A DNA stretch of 64,000 nucleotides from JANQPD01 sp963715655 (GCA_963715655.1 OY970262.1:2542001-2606000), one strand, 5' to 3'; positions 25,354 through 35,819 are shown, numbered from the stretch's first letter. The notes: generated by a model from the letters alone, not told the origin. Program-made: numbers and translations.

Positions 25354-28300
25354 ATGAAAAAATCTAAATTTTTAATTGTAATTGTATTATTCAATTGTTT
25401 ATTGAGTTCTATTTGGGCTCAGAATGCTCCTGGAGTTCAATGGACAAGGTTTGATTGGCCTAGAATTGAACCAACGACCAACTTGCCTCAAAGTAGAGAA
25501 AAAAGTGGTGAAGATTGGTGGTATGATCATGAGAATGTATTTATAAATGGTCAGCATACTGGATATATAGCAGGAGGTTTTTCAGAAGGTTTGAACCGAG
25601 ATGTTAATGCAAATACTTATAAATCACTTCAAGATGAATTATATACCTGCGGTGATAGAGTTACACCTACCTGTACCGATTTTGAAGTTATAGGTAGAAC
25701 AACTGATTGCACTAAATCATTGATGTTTGAGTATGAGTTGAACGGGAATATGAAATGGTGCAGAATTTACTATGATGGAGAATTTACAGATGTTCAGCAA
25801 ACTTCTGATGGAGGTTTTATTGCGGGAGGGTACACGCGAAATAGTCACGTAAATGGAAATCCCAACGCTTTTTCAAATGGACAGTTACCTAATCAAACTA
25901 GACTTTTATATAATCCCATAAATTCAAGTTCCAATCAATTTTTAACCAAAAATCCGAACGTGGCTTGGAATACCGGATCTTCTCGGGTTGGGATAGTTAA
26001 AACAGATTCGGAAGGTAAAATTCAATGGATGCATAATTACGGTCCCTTAGAAATTATAGGAGGAGTTAGTAACTCAATAGAGCTTACAACGATGAAAGCC
26101 AAATGGGTTAGTATTGTTGAAATTAATTCTGATTTTTGGGTTGTGGCTGGTTATGAATATAGAACGAGCATTGGTGGCCCAGTTATTTTTGGTTCGTTTC
26201 TATTAAAACTGGATAGTCAAGGTTATGTAAAAGAGAAAATGTTATTGGCACCTCAGATAATTACCGTTGGTAGTGCTTTTATAAGCCTTAAAGATGTTAA
26301 AAAAGGCCCAGGCTCAAATACTCTATATGTTGCAGGCTCATTTCATGAGGAAAATGTTATTCCAAAGTCATATGTTGCTAAAATCGATATAACTGGGACT
26401 CCAAATATATTATGGGAAAATCTATTTTCAGCACAAACTGTTCGACCAGACCCAGTAAATCCGAGTAATACTCCTGTATACAGAAATTCTATAATACATG
26501 ATATTGAAGTTAGAGGAAACGGCAATATTCTAGTACCTGCCATTGTGAATTGCTATAGCGGAGATTGTTTTAGTTCTAATAATTCAACAAATAAAGCAGA
26601 ACTTGAAATACATGAAATCACAAGCGGAGGATCTAGGAGTGTATTATATAACTTGGGCGAAGTGAATGCTTATGATTTAAAGGCTGGAATAACAAATACA
26701 TCAGATGGAGGTTTTGCTGTTGTTAGCTCTAAAGGACAGTATGATTCAAATGGTAATCTTATTTTACCCGCACCTAATGACCCATTGATTCTTAGTTTGC
26801 TTCCTCCAAACACACCAAATTGCCACGAAGATTATAAGGCTTGGATGTCCGATGTTTTTGTTGCAAAATTTAGCAGCTCTAATTCATTGGAATGGCAAAA
26901 AACCTATGATTCCCATCCTAACGAAAGACAATCGTACCCCTATGATTTAAAAAAACAAGAATGTGTTTACGAAATAACTGAAGATCAAGCAACAGGTGAT
27001 TTGGTAATTAGCGGTAATACTTCTCACAATTTCGATGATGCTTATTTGTTAAAATTAACTGGATGTCAAAATGACCTAAATAGTGAGCCTATTACAAGTG
27101 TTGGTGCTGCTGGTGATGAAATAATTATTTCAAACAACACCACATGGAATTCAAACAAAATCATAAGAGGGTTAGTTCGAGTTCAAAATATATTAATAAT
27201 TGATGGTGCCACAATTCAATTTGCGGATAAAGGACAATCTGGTCAGGAAAGCGGAATTTTGATTGAGCCTGGAGCAAAATTGATAGTGAGAAATGGAGCG
27301 ACTTTAACATCCATTGCGGGTTGTGAAAGTTCTACATGGTCTGGGATTAAAGTGGCCTCAAATAATTTTATCTTTCAAAGTAATAATAATTCAGGTCAGC
27401 TTGAATTGGATGGGACAATCAATAGAGTAACAATAGAGAATGCTGATAACGCAATTTTTATGGGTGATCCCTACAACATTTCAGCTAATTATTGGTCGTC
27501 TTTTGGTGGAATTGTACATGCAAACGGAGTTGATTTTAAAAATAATTTGCGTGATGCAGCGTTTAATAGTTTTGGATCTACAAATACAAATATCTATTAT
27601 ACCCAGTATGATAGTTACTTCAAAAACTGCAAGTTTACTAAAACGGAAAAGTACAAGGCTGGATTAAAAAGTGGAGGTTCTGTCACTATTTGGGCTTGTC
27701 ATGGTATTGATTTTGAGAACTGCGTCTGGGATTTCACTGGTGAAGACTACGATGAGCAAAGCGTGCAAGCAGCTATTTATACTGTAGATGCCTCATTTAA
27801 TGTTACAGGAAATGTAATCAATGAAACTGCTAGTTCGAGATTTATTAACTGTAATTATGGTATTTATTCTTTTAAAAGTTGGGATTTTCCATCTCGAGTA
27901 GTAATCAATAATACCTTGTTTGACAATAATAAAAAAGGTGCTTTTCTTTATGGTGCAAGTGGTTATCGAATTCAAAATAACACTTTTAAAATACCTTCTT
28001 TGCCTAAAGATGAATATGATTTGATTAATGCTTATGGTGTTTATAATCGTTCAAAAAGTTCTATTCAATTTTTTAATAATAACACCTTTGAGGGAATAGG
28101 CACTGGCGGCTTTAATGCTGGAGTAATTGTAAGTCAGTCTTATAGTTTACCCAATGTAATCGAGCAAAATACTTTTAAAGATTTATATATGGCAAATGAA
28201 TCGAATATGGACAACAGAAGTAATGATCAAGCTTTAGGTGTAAGTGGGTTAACTGGTTTGGAGTATCACTGTAATTACTTTGATAATAATGACATTAATA

Positions 28301-29841
28301 TTTATGTGCATCATCAACCGTATCCAGGGAATTCATGGACGACAATTAATTCTCTTTCATTACCTCCAACTACGGGCATTAAAAAATTTCAAGGATCTAA
28401 TACTGGTGATAAAGAAAATTTAGCTGGAAATCAGTTTGACGCTACTGTCGTTAATGATATTGATGTTAATTTATCCCGAAATAATGTAATTTATGTTCAT
28501 CATAATGAAACTTACCTAAGTAATCCTCAAAACTTAAAACCCTCAATTAGCAGACTTATAACTAGTTATGGATTTGACTTAGAGTTTAACGGATCTTGTC
28601 CTTCTATTGGCAGTACGGTATTAAACAAAACTGAATTGGATGGGATTATTGAAGATAGAAACGCTCTAATAGCCTCATCTAAAGGGTTTTTTGATGAAAA
28701 TGTCGACTTTGGAAATCATATCAATTTATTGGAAGCAATAGGCTTTTATGAATCGATAGTATTATACGGAGAGGAAGATTTCCCTGACCCTGTTTTTAAT
28801 GATGATGGTGATCAATTTGCAAGCTTATATAATAATATTTTAGGTAATGCACCTTGGATGTCTGACGAGGCTGCCGCTGCGCTAATTATGCAATTGGGTT
28901 TTTCTGATGTTATGTTAAACAACATATTGTTGGCACACCCACATGTTTTGAGAAATCCTAAAATTATGGACCTCTTAGAGCTATACCGTGATGGCTTTCT
29001 TGCTTATATTGATGGAATTAATAATGCAAGGGCGAATAATTATACAGATTATGAAAATAAAATGATGTTATTATCAAATTACTCTACCGACAAATTTAAA
29101 GCAGTAGAAGAAATGGCCTCATTATTGTTTTTTGAAGATATCGGCAATGGTCTTTCTGATTTAGATGAACTTATTAGCTTTTATTCTGCTTACGATGAAC
29201 CTATTTATCAATACAGAAAAGCGACATTAGAACTAGTTACTGGCGATTATAGTAGCGCTCAAAATACTCTTACTAACTTGAGTGTTCAAAATAATTTTGA
29301 AGGAGATGATGAAAAGCTGTTTAATGATTTTAGTGAATTATTAGCAATTGCGTCAAATGCCAATGGTAATGTAGCAAATTATACTCCCACAGCGAGTGAG
29401 GAAATATTTTTAGCGCGGATTGCTGAGGAGCGAGACCACCCTTTAACCGGTTTTGCTTATAGTTTTTCACTAACTAAAAAAATGGCGACAGCGACATTGC
29501 ACGATGAAATACCTAATGATAGATATGATCCCGTCTATGATTATAACGTAACTTATAATAATAAAAAGAATATAGTTGAAGAGAAAGCGTTAGTCAATCA
29601 ACAATTGATAAGTTCTTTCTATGTTTATCCCAACCCAAGTAGCTCTTATTTTAATGTTGTTTCGACAGATATATTGGAAGGGGAAGCAGTGTTATATGAT
29701 GTGCGGGGAGCTAAATTAAGAACAGTAGTATGCAAGAATGGCTTAGCTATTTTGCCTTTAACCTCCTTACCATCTGGCATATATGTAATAAAACTTAGTA
29801 ACAGAATACAGGTGCAAACTCAAAAAGTAATCATTGATTAA
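25354..29841 (+). CDS. Large secreted protein with beta-helix region and type IX sorting domain
   Basis: 1495 aa from ATG 25354, which gives a clean signal peptide (MKKSKFLIVIVLFNCLLSSIWAQ); the TTG 21 codons upstream does not. Residues about 30-600 are repeats of the DGGFIAGGY / VAGSFHEEN type (propeller-like). About 620-1050 is a right-handed parallel beta-helix with GLVRVQNILIIDGATIQF and many NNTF-type turns, and then a helical linker follows. The last 75 residues are a type A sorting domain (VYPNPSSSYFNVVSTDILEG...SGIYVIKLS). It is probably a surface adhesin or polysaccharide-binding protein (inference). A perfect palindrome GGTATCTGATACC lies 133 bases upstream (25209-25221). Confidence 0.88.
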   Translation: MKKSKFLIVIVLFNCLLSSIWAQNAPGVQWTRFDWPRIEPTTNLPQSREKSGEDWWYDHENVFINGQHTGYIAGGFSEGLNRDVNANTYKSLQDELYTCGDRVTPTCTDFEVIGRTTDCTKSLMFEYELNGNMKWCRIYYDGEFTDVQQTSDGGFIAGGYTRNSHVNGNPNAFSNGQLPNQTRLLYNPINSSSNQFLTKNPNVAWNTGSSRVGIVKTDSEGKIQWMHNYGPLEIIGGVSNSIELTTMKAKWVSIVEINSDFWVVAGYEYRTSIGGPVIFGSFLLKLDSQGYVKEKMLLAPQIITVGSAFISLKDVKKGPGSNTLYVAGSFHEENVIPKSYVAKIDITGTPNILWENLFSAQTVRPDPVNPSNTPVYRNSIIHDIEVRGNGNILVPAIVNCYSGDCFSSNNSTNKAELEIHEITSGGSRSVLYNLGEVNAYDLKAGITNTSDGGFAVVSSKGQYDSNGNLILPAPNDPLILSLLPPNTPNCHEDYKAWMSDVFVAKFSSSNSLEWQKTYDSHPNERQSYPYDLKKQECVYEITEDQATGDLVISGNTSHNFDDAYLLKLTGCQNDLNSEPITSVGAAGDEIIISNNTTWNSNKIIRGLVRVQNILIIDGATIQFADKGQSGQESGILIEPGAKLIVRNGATLTSIAGCESSTWSGIKVASNNFIFQSNNNSGQLELDGTINRVTIENADNAIFMGDPYNISANYWSSFGGIVHANGVDFKNNLRDAAFNSFGSTNTNIYYTQYDSYFKNCKFTKTEKYKAGLKSGGSVTIWACHGIDFENCVWDFTGEDYDEQSVQAAIYTVDASFNVTGNVINETASSRFINCNYGIYSFKSWDFPSRVVINNTLFDNNKKGAFLYGASGYRIQNNTFKIPSLPKDEYDLINAYGVYNRSKSSIQFFNNNTFEGIGTGGFNAGVIVSQSYSLPNVIEQNTFKDLYMANESNMDNRSNDQALGVSGLTGLEYHCNYFDNNDINIYVHHQPYPGNSWTTINSLSLPPTTGIKKFQGSNTGDKENLAGNQFDATVVNDIDVNLSRNNVIYVHHNETYLSNPQNLKPSISRLITSYGFDLEFNGSCPSIGSTVLNKTELDGIIEDRNALIASSKGFFDENVDFGNHINLLEAIGFYESIVLYGEEDFPDPVFNDDGDQFASLYNNILGNAPWMSDEAAAALIMQLGFSDVMLNNILLAHPHVLRNPKIMDLLELYRDGFLAYIDGINNARANNYTDYENKMMLLSNYSTDKFKAVEEMASLLFFEDIGNGLSDLDELISFYSAYDEPIYQYRKATLELVTGDYSSAQNTLTNLSVQNNFEGDDEKLFNDFSELLAIASNANGNVANYTPTASEEIFLARIAEERDHPLTGFAYSFSLTKKMATATLHDEIPNDRYDPVYDYNVTYNNKKNIVEEKALVNQQLISSFYVYPNPSSSYFNVVSTDILEGEAVLYDVRGAKLRTVVCKNGLAILPLTSLPSGIYVIKLSNRIQVQTQKVIID

Positions 29842-31423
29842 TTTCTCCATTAATAGAATTTCAAATAATCTAACAAAAGGGCTGCTTTTAGTAGCTCTTT
29901 TGTTATTAAATTCTAACCCTATAATTGCACAAGCTAAAGGATTTAACAAGCTTTACGGAGAAGTGGTAGTAAGCAGAAGTGTTCAGCCTTTAGGTCACAC
30001 TTTCTTCACATATAGTGAAATGTCTGATGCTTTATGGAATTACATTAAACTAATCAAGATAGATGCGGGTGGGCTGGTAATAGATACTTTTAGTTTTCGA
30101 TTGGATTCTGTTCATTTAGGCATTAGCAATCACGTTTCTTTAACTTCAACTTCAGACTCTGGATTAATTTGTTCTTTTTACTATTACAAGCCTTCAGGAA
30201 TAAAGGTTAACGGATTATTGAAGCTTGATAATAATTTAAATGTTAAGTGGCATAATAACGTCTTTGAGGATACAAATAGACGAGGTTTATATCAGATTAC
30301 CGAAGTATCAGACAAAGGCTTTGTTTGTACTGGTTTTGCTTATTTACCCGCCAGTAATCGCTATGAAACGTTTTTAGTAAAAACAGATAGTCTAGGTAAC
30401 AAAGAATGGGAAAAACGCTATGATACTAATGTGCCTCAATACAGTCAATATGGAATATTTGTGTATGAATGCCCCAATGCAAGTGGTTATTTAATAAGCA
30501 ACAGGCACGAAATTTTAACCAGTGGTCCTAATAATGATGTGAAGCTAATTCGTACCGATATACAAGGCAATGTGCTTTGGGAAAAGCGTTGGGGAAAACC
30601 GAATGGTAGCGAAGGGTACGGCAGTGTGGGATATGTAAATGATAGTACGTTTATACTGTATTATTCTGAATTTACTGATACCATTCTCTATAACTCTACC
30701 TCAGGAGTAGTTCTACCTTTTATACGATCAACCCCTACATTTATTTTAGTTAATGATAAAAATGGAGCTCAGCTCAATCGTAATCAACCTATGAGCCCTA
30801 CAGTGCAGATGGTGTCTACTAATTCATATTTTCAAAATGGAAAATTGTATGGGGCGGGTTACTTTTTTAGTTTATTTGGATCTATGCTTTTAGAGGGTGG
30901 AGGTTATCAAGGGTTTATTATTAGCGTGGATGAAAACTTAAATTTTAATTGGTATAGACATTACAATCCTAGAGGAGCCTTAGCAATTCCTGATGATGAT
31001 AGTTTTTTAATAGATATTAAACCAACGTTGGATGGCGGCATTGTAGGGGCAGGTTATTCTTTCAAATCAGATACGGCAGGTACAGGTAGGTTTGGTTTTC
31101 ATGGATGGATGTTTAAAACAGATAGTATTGGATGCCTAGAAAGTACTTGCGGAGGGGATATACATTTAAAAGAAGATTTAGTTGATGAAGGAAACGGTAT
31201 TCAGGTTTATCCAAACCCGAGTAGCTCTTTCTTTAATGTTTTGTCTACTGATATTTTGGAAGGGGAGGCGATGCTTTATGATATGCGTGGAGCAGCTTTA
31301 AGTTCAGCACCTGTAAAGGACGGTAAGGCGCGACTAATCGTTGGCAATTTGCCAAAAGGAATTTATGTTATACGCGTTTTTTCCAAGTATCGTTCATTCA
31401 GTAAGCAGGTAGAGATTGATTAA
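29834..31423 (+). CDS. Secreted protein with type IX sorting domain
   Basis: 529 aa. No ATG precedes the signal sequence (LTKGLLLVALLLLNSNPIIAQ), so the best start is TTG at 29834. It overlaps the last codons of the preceding gene (TTGATTAA) and suggests translational coupling. The body has repeated LVKTDSLGNKEWEKRYD and TLDGGIVGAGYSF motifs, as in the first part of the upstream protein. The C-terminal domain (VYPNPSSSFFNVLSTDILEG, then GIYVIRVFS) is very similar to that of the upstream protein. The two are probably secreted together; the function is unknown. Confidence 0.85.
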   Translation: MINFSINRISNNLTKGLLLVALLLLNSNPIIAQAKGFNKLYGEVVVSRSVQPLGHTFFTYSEMSDALWNYIKLIKIDAGGLVIDTFSFRLDSVHLGISNHVSLTSTSDSGLICSFYYYKPSGIKVNGLLKLDNNLNVKWHNNVFEDTNRRGLYQITEVSDKGFVCTGFAYLPASNRYETFLVKTDSLGNKEWEKRYDTNVPQYSQYGIFVYECPNASGYLISNRHEILTSGPNNDVKLIRTDIQGNVLWEKRWGKPNGSEGYGSVGYVNDSTFILYYSEFTDTILYNSTSGVVLPFIRSTPTFILVNDKNGAQLNRNQPMSPTVQMVSTNSYFQNGKLYGAGYFFSLFGSMLLEGGGYQGFIISVDENLNFNWYRHYNPRGALAIPDDDSFLIDIKPTLDGGIVGAGYSFKSDTAGTGRFGFHGWMFKTDSIGCLESTCGGDIHLKEDLVDEGNGIQVYPNPSSSFFNVLSTDILEGEAMLYDMRGAALSSAPVKDGKARLIVGNLPKGIYVIRVFSKYRSFSKQVEID

Positions 31424-31468
31424 TATGTAGTCATATTTTGAAGGTTATAATTTAGTATAAACACTAAT

Positions 31469-31720
31469 CTATAACTTGTGTAAAGGATGTATATTAATGA
31501 ACAGAGAAAGAATGCCACTTACTACCTTTTGGTAAGTGGAATTAGGGTGAACTTCATGAGGTCTTCGAGAGAGTTCTCTAAGACCTCCATAACCTTCATT
31601 TTCAAATCGAGCTATGATTTTATAAGCCGTTGGCCTAGAAATTTCAAAGCTCCGGCAGAGTTCTGTAATGATGTAATTTCCCGTTCTCCATTCGCAGATA
31701 AATTCAATTTTTTGTTCCAT
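31469..31720 (-). pseudogene. N-terminal fragment of an IS481-type transposase
   Basis: 83 aa beginning MEQKIEFICEWRTGNYIITE, then LCRSFEISRPTAYKIIARFENEG, the double HTH start of IS481-family transposases. It lacks the whole DDE domain; the last 10-15 residues (INIHPLHKL) look like read-through into unrelated sequence. The next section of the same protein family appears on the opposite strand about 100 bases away. Confidence 0.7.
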
Positions 31721-31767
31721 AATCGTTGATTCTTTCCAAGGTACGCTAATCTGAATTTTGATTCAAA

Positions 31768-31956
31768 TTGCAAGCTGAAAAGTGTAAACGATGTTTATAT
31801 AACTATGTAAAGGATGTTTATATATCGTACCCTCCAAAAGAAAAACACAAACTCTGGGGATCAGAAAAGATGCACAAACTGTTGTATAAAATTCCCCACA
31901 TTAGCCCATCCGAAATTGATAAAGAGAAGATATCAATTTCCACCAGAGCTAATTAA
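31768..31956 (+). pseudogene. Second IS481-type transposase fragment, inverted
   Basis: The frame contains PPKEKHKLWGSEKMHKLLYK, which matches the KHxLWGxxKIxxLL segment that normally follows the N-terminal HTH region of IS481 transposases. It lies on the strand opposite the N-terminal fragment. Near-identical TGTAAAGGATGT(A/T)TATA blocks occur at about 31479 and 31804. I read this as a rearranged relic, not a gene. The rest of 31721-32067 shows nothing else. Confidence 0.4.
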
Positions 31957-32067
31957 TTTCTACAGCTAGCGATAAAATTTAAAAATCCTCATATACAATA
32001 ATTTACGATTTGGTAATTTTACCGTTTGTCGCAATTCAAAAAAGAAAAGAAAAACTGAAATATATAT

Positions 32068-34341
32068 ATGTCATTAATAGACAAAGGACTTGAGCATGGG
32101 CACATCAAGTTTGATGAAGAAGAAAAATACATCATCTATGTAGCTCCAGGCAAACGATACCGCTATACTGATCCCGAAGAACAAGTAAGAACTGAATCTT
32201 ACTTATCCTTCATTTTCGAATATGGTTACAATCCTAAGCGCATGAGTCTTGAAGTAACTGTACCTAGAAGAACCCCTAGCGATTTAGCCGACATTGTCAT
32301 TTTTGAAGATGATGATAAACTCACGCCCTACATAGTTGTAGAATGTAAAAAGCAAAAGATTTCAGAAGCAGAGTTCAACCAAGCCATTGAGCAAGGTTTC
32401 GGAAACGCTGTTTCGCTCAACGCACCTTTCATGCAGATTACATCAGGCATTAAAACAAATGCCTATGATGTCAAAAACTTTCCTCCACTCGAAAGGGTAA
32501 AGAACCTTATTGCAGATATTCCCCGATTTGGTCAATCGGGTATTACCAAAGCAAAGTTTTACAAAGGCGCCATTGATGAAGACGGCAATCCTGCTAAAGA
32601 CATTAAAGTTGTAGAGCAAAGCGACCTAACGAGAGTTTTTGAGCAAGCGCACCAAGCCCTTTGGGCAGGTGGAAAGCGGAATCCTTCCGAAGCATTTGAT
32701 GAATTGGATAAACTCATTTTCTGTAAGATTTGGGATGAACGTAAAGACCGCAAGCCAGGTCAGCCTTATGCCTTTCAAGAGTTTACAGGCGAACATCCGA
32801 ACGAATTGCTTGAGAGAGTACAAGCCATTTACAGCGAAGGAAAAGAGAAAGACCCAGAAGTATTCAAAGAACCAATTCGCTTATCAGCTTCTGAACTTAA
32901 AACCATCGTGGGTTATTTATCAGAACTCAACCTCCACGATACCGACCTTGACAGCAAAGGCCGAGCATTTGAAACTTTCTTAGGTTCATTCTTTCGTGGT
33001 GATTTTGGACAGTACTTTACGCCTCGAGAAGTGGTAGACTTTATTGTAAAAGTACTGCCCATTAATAACGATAGTTTAGTGCTTGATTCTTCTTGTGGAA
33101 GCGGTGGTTTCTTATTGTACGCCTTAGACAAGGTGAGAAAAAGAGCCGACCAGATGGCCGAAGAAGGCTATTTCAAAAAAGGCTCTACCAAGCACCGCGA
33201 CTATTGGCACGATTTCGCAGAGCATAACCTCTACGGTATTGAAATTTCTGAAAGCATTGCCCGTACTGCCAAAATTAATATGATTATTCATGATGATGGC
33301 CACACCAATGTAATTGCTGTGGATGGCCTTAATCCTATTGAAGAAATTGCTCCAGTACCCAACGAAACCGAAAGAGAGAAAGAATGGCGTGAAAAGCTCA
33401 ATGCCATTTCTATTCAGAAAGTTTCAGGAAACAAAGGATTTAAAGAAAACAACTTCGATTTCATCATCACCAATCCACCGTTTGGCTCTAGCATCAAACA
33501 AACCGAACAAGCCTATCTCAAAAACTACGGCTTGGGTATTAAAGATGTCAATTGGGTTGACCAACGATTAAAATCCAATTTCAAATTAGGAACACGCACC
33601 AGTCAAAGCACTGAAGTGCTTTTTATTGAGCAATGCCACCGTTTTTTAAAACCAGGCGGTGTGTTAGCAGTGGTTATTCCTGATGGTATTTTGACCAACT
33701 CAAGCTCGCAGTATGTGAGAGATTGGATTGAAGAACACTACCGCATCATTTCTGTGGTTTCACTACCTCAAACAGCCTTCTCTGCCAATGGTGCAGGAGT
33801 TAAAAGCTCAGTTCTCTTCTTAATGAAGTTGGATGCCAAGCAAACCAAGAAAGTTCAAAACACCAAAGAGAAAATCCAAGATGATTTATTCTTTCAACCC
33901 CAATACGAAGCGGAGATTAAGCGGCTTGATAAAGAGAAAAAACGCATCATTAAAGAGCATGAAGGCTTTGACTACACCAGTATCAATTGGGAATTAGAAG
34001 ACAATCTAAAAGCCTTAAATGGTGCATCTGCACCTGAGCAATATGACAAAGCCGCTCGCAAGCTCGCTGAGAAAAGCGAAGAATTTAAAGCATGGAAGTC
34101 TGACATTGGTCAACTCTACAATGAGCAGATCAATGAAGTAAAAGAAAATTTGCAAGACGAGTACCTCAAGCGCATTGGCGAAGAGCTGATAGACTATCCT
34201 ATCTTAATGTTAATTGCTGAAAATATCGGTTATGATACGGTTGGTCGTAAAACAGGGATCAATGAACTTGAGATAATTGCGCCAGAAATAGAAAGGTTTA
34301 TTACTGACATTAAAACAGGGCAAGACCCTTTTTTCGTCTAA
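32068..34341 (+). CDS. Type I-like N6-adenine DNA methylase with N-terminal PD-(D/E)XK-like domain
   Basis: 757 aa. Residues 1-140 resemble the HsdR N-terminal nuclease domain, with D75 (DLADIVIF) and E92-C-K94 (VVECKKQ). Residues 290-630 are the HsdM-like methylase: FFRGDFGQYFTPREVVDF, SAM-binding VLDSSCGSGGF at about 338-348 and catalytic NPPF at 469-472. A helical tail (640-757) should contact the specificity subunit. It is the first gene of a tight five-gene operon that lacks any helicase-type HsdR. Nuclease activity of the N-terminal part is inference; in many proteins this domain is only structural. Confidence 0.88.
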   Translation: MSLIDKGLEHGHIKFDEEEKYIIYVAPGKRYRYTDPEEQVRTESYLSFIFEYGYNPKRMSLEVTVPRRTPSDLADIVIFEDDDKLTPYIVVECKKQKISEAEFNQAIEQGFGNAVSLNAPFMQITSGIKTNAYDVKNFPPLERVKNLIADIPRFGQSGITKAKFYKGAIDEDGNPAKDIKVVEQSDLTRVFEQAHQALWAGGKRNPSEAFDELDKLIFCKIWDERKDRKPGQPYAFQEFTGEHPNELLERVQAIYSEGKEKDPEVFKEPIRLSASELKTIVGYLSELNLHDTDLDSKGRAFETFLGSFFRGDFGQYFTPREVVDFIVKVLPINNDSLVLDSSCGSGGFLLYALDKVRKRADQMAEEGYFKKGSTKHRDYWHDFAEHNLYGIEISESIARTAKINMIIHDDGHTNVIAVDGLNPIEEIAPVPNETEREKEWREKLNAISIQKVSGNKGFKENNFDFIITNPPFGSSIKQTEQAYLKNYGLGIKDVNWVDQRLKSNFKLGTRTSQSTEVLFIEQCHRFLKPGGVLAVVIPDGILTNSSSQYVRDWIEEHYRIISVVSLPQTAFSANGAGVKSSVLFLMKLDAKQTKKVQNTKEKIQDDLFFQPQYEAEIKRLDKEKKRIIKEHEGFDYTSINWELEDNLKALNGASAPEQYDKAARKLAEKSEEFKAWKSDIGQLYNEQINEVKENLQDEYLKRIGEELIDYPILMLIAENIGYDTVGRKTGINELEIIAPEIERFITDIKTGQDPFFV

Positions 34342-34373
34342 GCCCCGATTTAGATGAAGACAGGTTCTTCATT

Positions 34374-35819
34374 TTGAATCGGGGCGAAATCGAATTTAGA
34401 TTAGACCCACTCTATTTTAGAGCACTAAAGCAAATTGAAACTGATATTGTTGAAAAGGCAAAATATCCAGTTCACCCCGTAAGACAAGTTTGTGCTATAA
34501 AACGCGGAAAGTTTACGCATAGACCGAGAAATGATCCAAAATTGTATGATGGCGAATATCCATTTATTCAGACAGGAGACATTGTTCGTTCAGCGACAAC
34601 AGGAAATGAAATAACCTACAAGCAAACTCTTAATGAGTTGGGTAGAATGACCAGTAGATTGGCCTATCCTCCTCAGTTATTAATGACCATTGCTGCCAAT
34701 ATTGGGGTTACAGCCATTCTTGATTACGCATGTTGCTATCCTGATAGTATTGTCGCTATTGACCCAAAGAATCAGGGATTAAACACTTCAATAGAATACT
34801 TAGATGTTTATTTTACTTTGATTCAACCTTATGTTGAACAGCTTGCCCCTTTTGCAGCACAACGAAATTTAAACAATCAGCAACTCGGAGATATTCCTCT
34901 AATTCTGCCCGATAATACCATTCAGCAAAAAGCAATTGATAGTTACAAAAAGGCCGTTGAAGACAAGAAAGCCAAAGAAAACCAAGCCCAAGAGCTACTC
35001 GCTTCTATTGATGACTACTTACTTACAGAGTTAAGTATCGTCCTTCCGCCTGAGCCAGAAAATGCAATTGAGAATAGGAAGTTTAGGACTAATTTTTCAA
35101 GTGTCACAGGTAACCGCTTCGACCCAAAAAGATACAGCACAAGAACGGAGCAACTCTATGATTCAATTCACAATTCTATTTTTCCATTAAGAAGCTTAAA
35201 ATCCCTTCTTATTCACACCGCATCAGGCCAATGGGGTGATGAGCCTCATGAGTCTTTTAATGAAAAGCTTTACAAGCAATGCCTTGTTATCAGATCTACA
35301 GAATTTGACAATCGATTCAATTTAAAACTTGATAATAGCAGGGCAAAATATCGCCTTATAACTAAAACGAAACTTGATAAACTTGATCTGCAACCTTATG
35401 ACATCCTAGTTGAAAAATCTGGTGGCAGTCCAGATCAACCAGTTGGTAGAGCAGCAATTCTTCTACCTGAAATATTTGAAAACAATACGATTTGCTACAG
35501 CAACTTCATTCACAAATTCCGTGCTGATCAGTCTATTATAGATCCTGAATACTTGTTCGCTTATCTAAAGGTGATTCATAATATCAAGTTGACAGATACT
35601 ATGCAAAGTCAAACCAATGGAATTAGAAACTTGATTATGAGAGAATATTGGAATCAAGAGATTCCTATTCCATCACCCGAAAAACAAAAAGAAATAGCTA
35701 CTCAGTTTTTCAACCTTAAAAATGAAGCACAAGAATTATTCAAAAATGCTGAGTTAGACTTTCAGCAAGCAAAAAAAGAAATTGAGCACTTAATCTTAAA
35801 TCCTGCAAACAATGACTAA
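34374..35819 (+). CDS. Specificity subunit (HsdS-like) with two target-recognition domains
   Basis: 481 aa. Two TRD-type halves: residues 1-215 (LDPLYFRALKQIE; FIQTGDIVRS; LNNQQLGDIPLILP) and 235-475 (FDPKRYSTRTEQLYD; DILVEKSGGSPDQPVGR; IPIPSPEKQKEIATQF), each followed by a coiled-coil helix. The assigned start is TTG at 34374, 33 bases after the methylase stop. The frame is open further upstream (LSPDLDEDRFFILNRGE) into the end of the methylase gene, with no ATG. The last 8 bases overlap the next gene. Confidence 0.87.
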   Translation: MNRGEIEFRLDPLYFRALKQIETDIVEKAKYPVHPVRQVCAIKRGKFTHRPRNDPKLYDGEYPFIQTGDIVRSATTGNEITYKQTLNELGRMTSRLAYPPQLLMTIAANIGVTAILDYACCYPDSIVAIDPKNQGLNTSIEYLDVYFTLIQPYVEQLAPFAAQRNLNNQQLGDIPLILPDNTIQQKAIDSYKKAVEDKKAKENQAQELLASIDDYLLTELSIVLPPEPENAIENRKFRTNFSSVTGNRFDPKRYSTRTEQLYDSIHNSIFPLRSLKSLLIHTASGQWGDEPHESFNEKLYKQCLVIRSTEFDNRFNLKLDNSRAKYRLITKTKLDKLDLQPYDILVEKSGGSPDQPVGRAAILLPEIFENNTICYSNFIHKFRADQSIIDPEYLFAYLKVIHNIKLTDTMQSQTNGIRNLIMREYWNQEIPIPSPEKQKEIATQFFNLKNEAQELFKNAELDFQQAKKEIEHLILNPANND

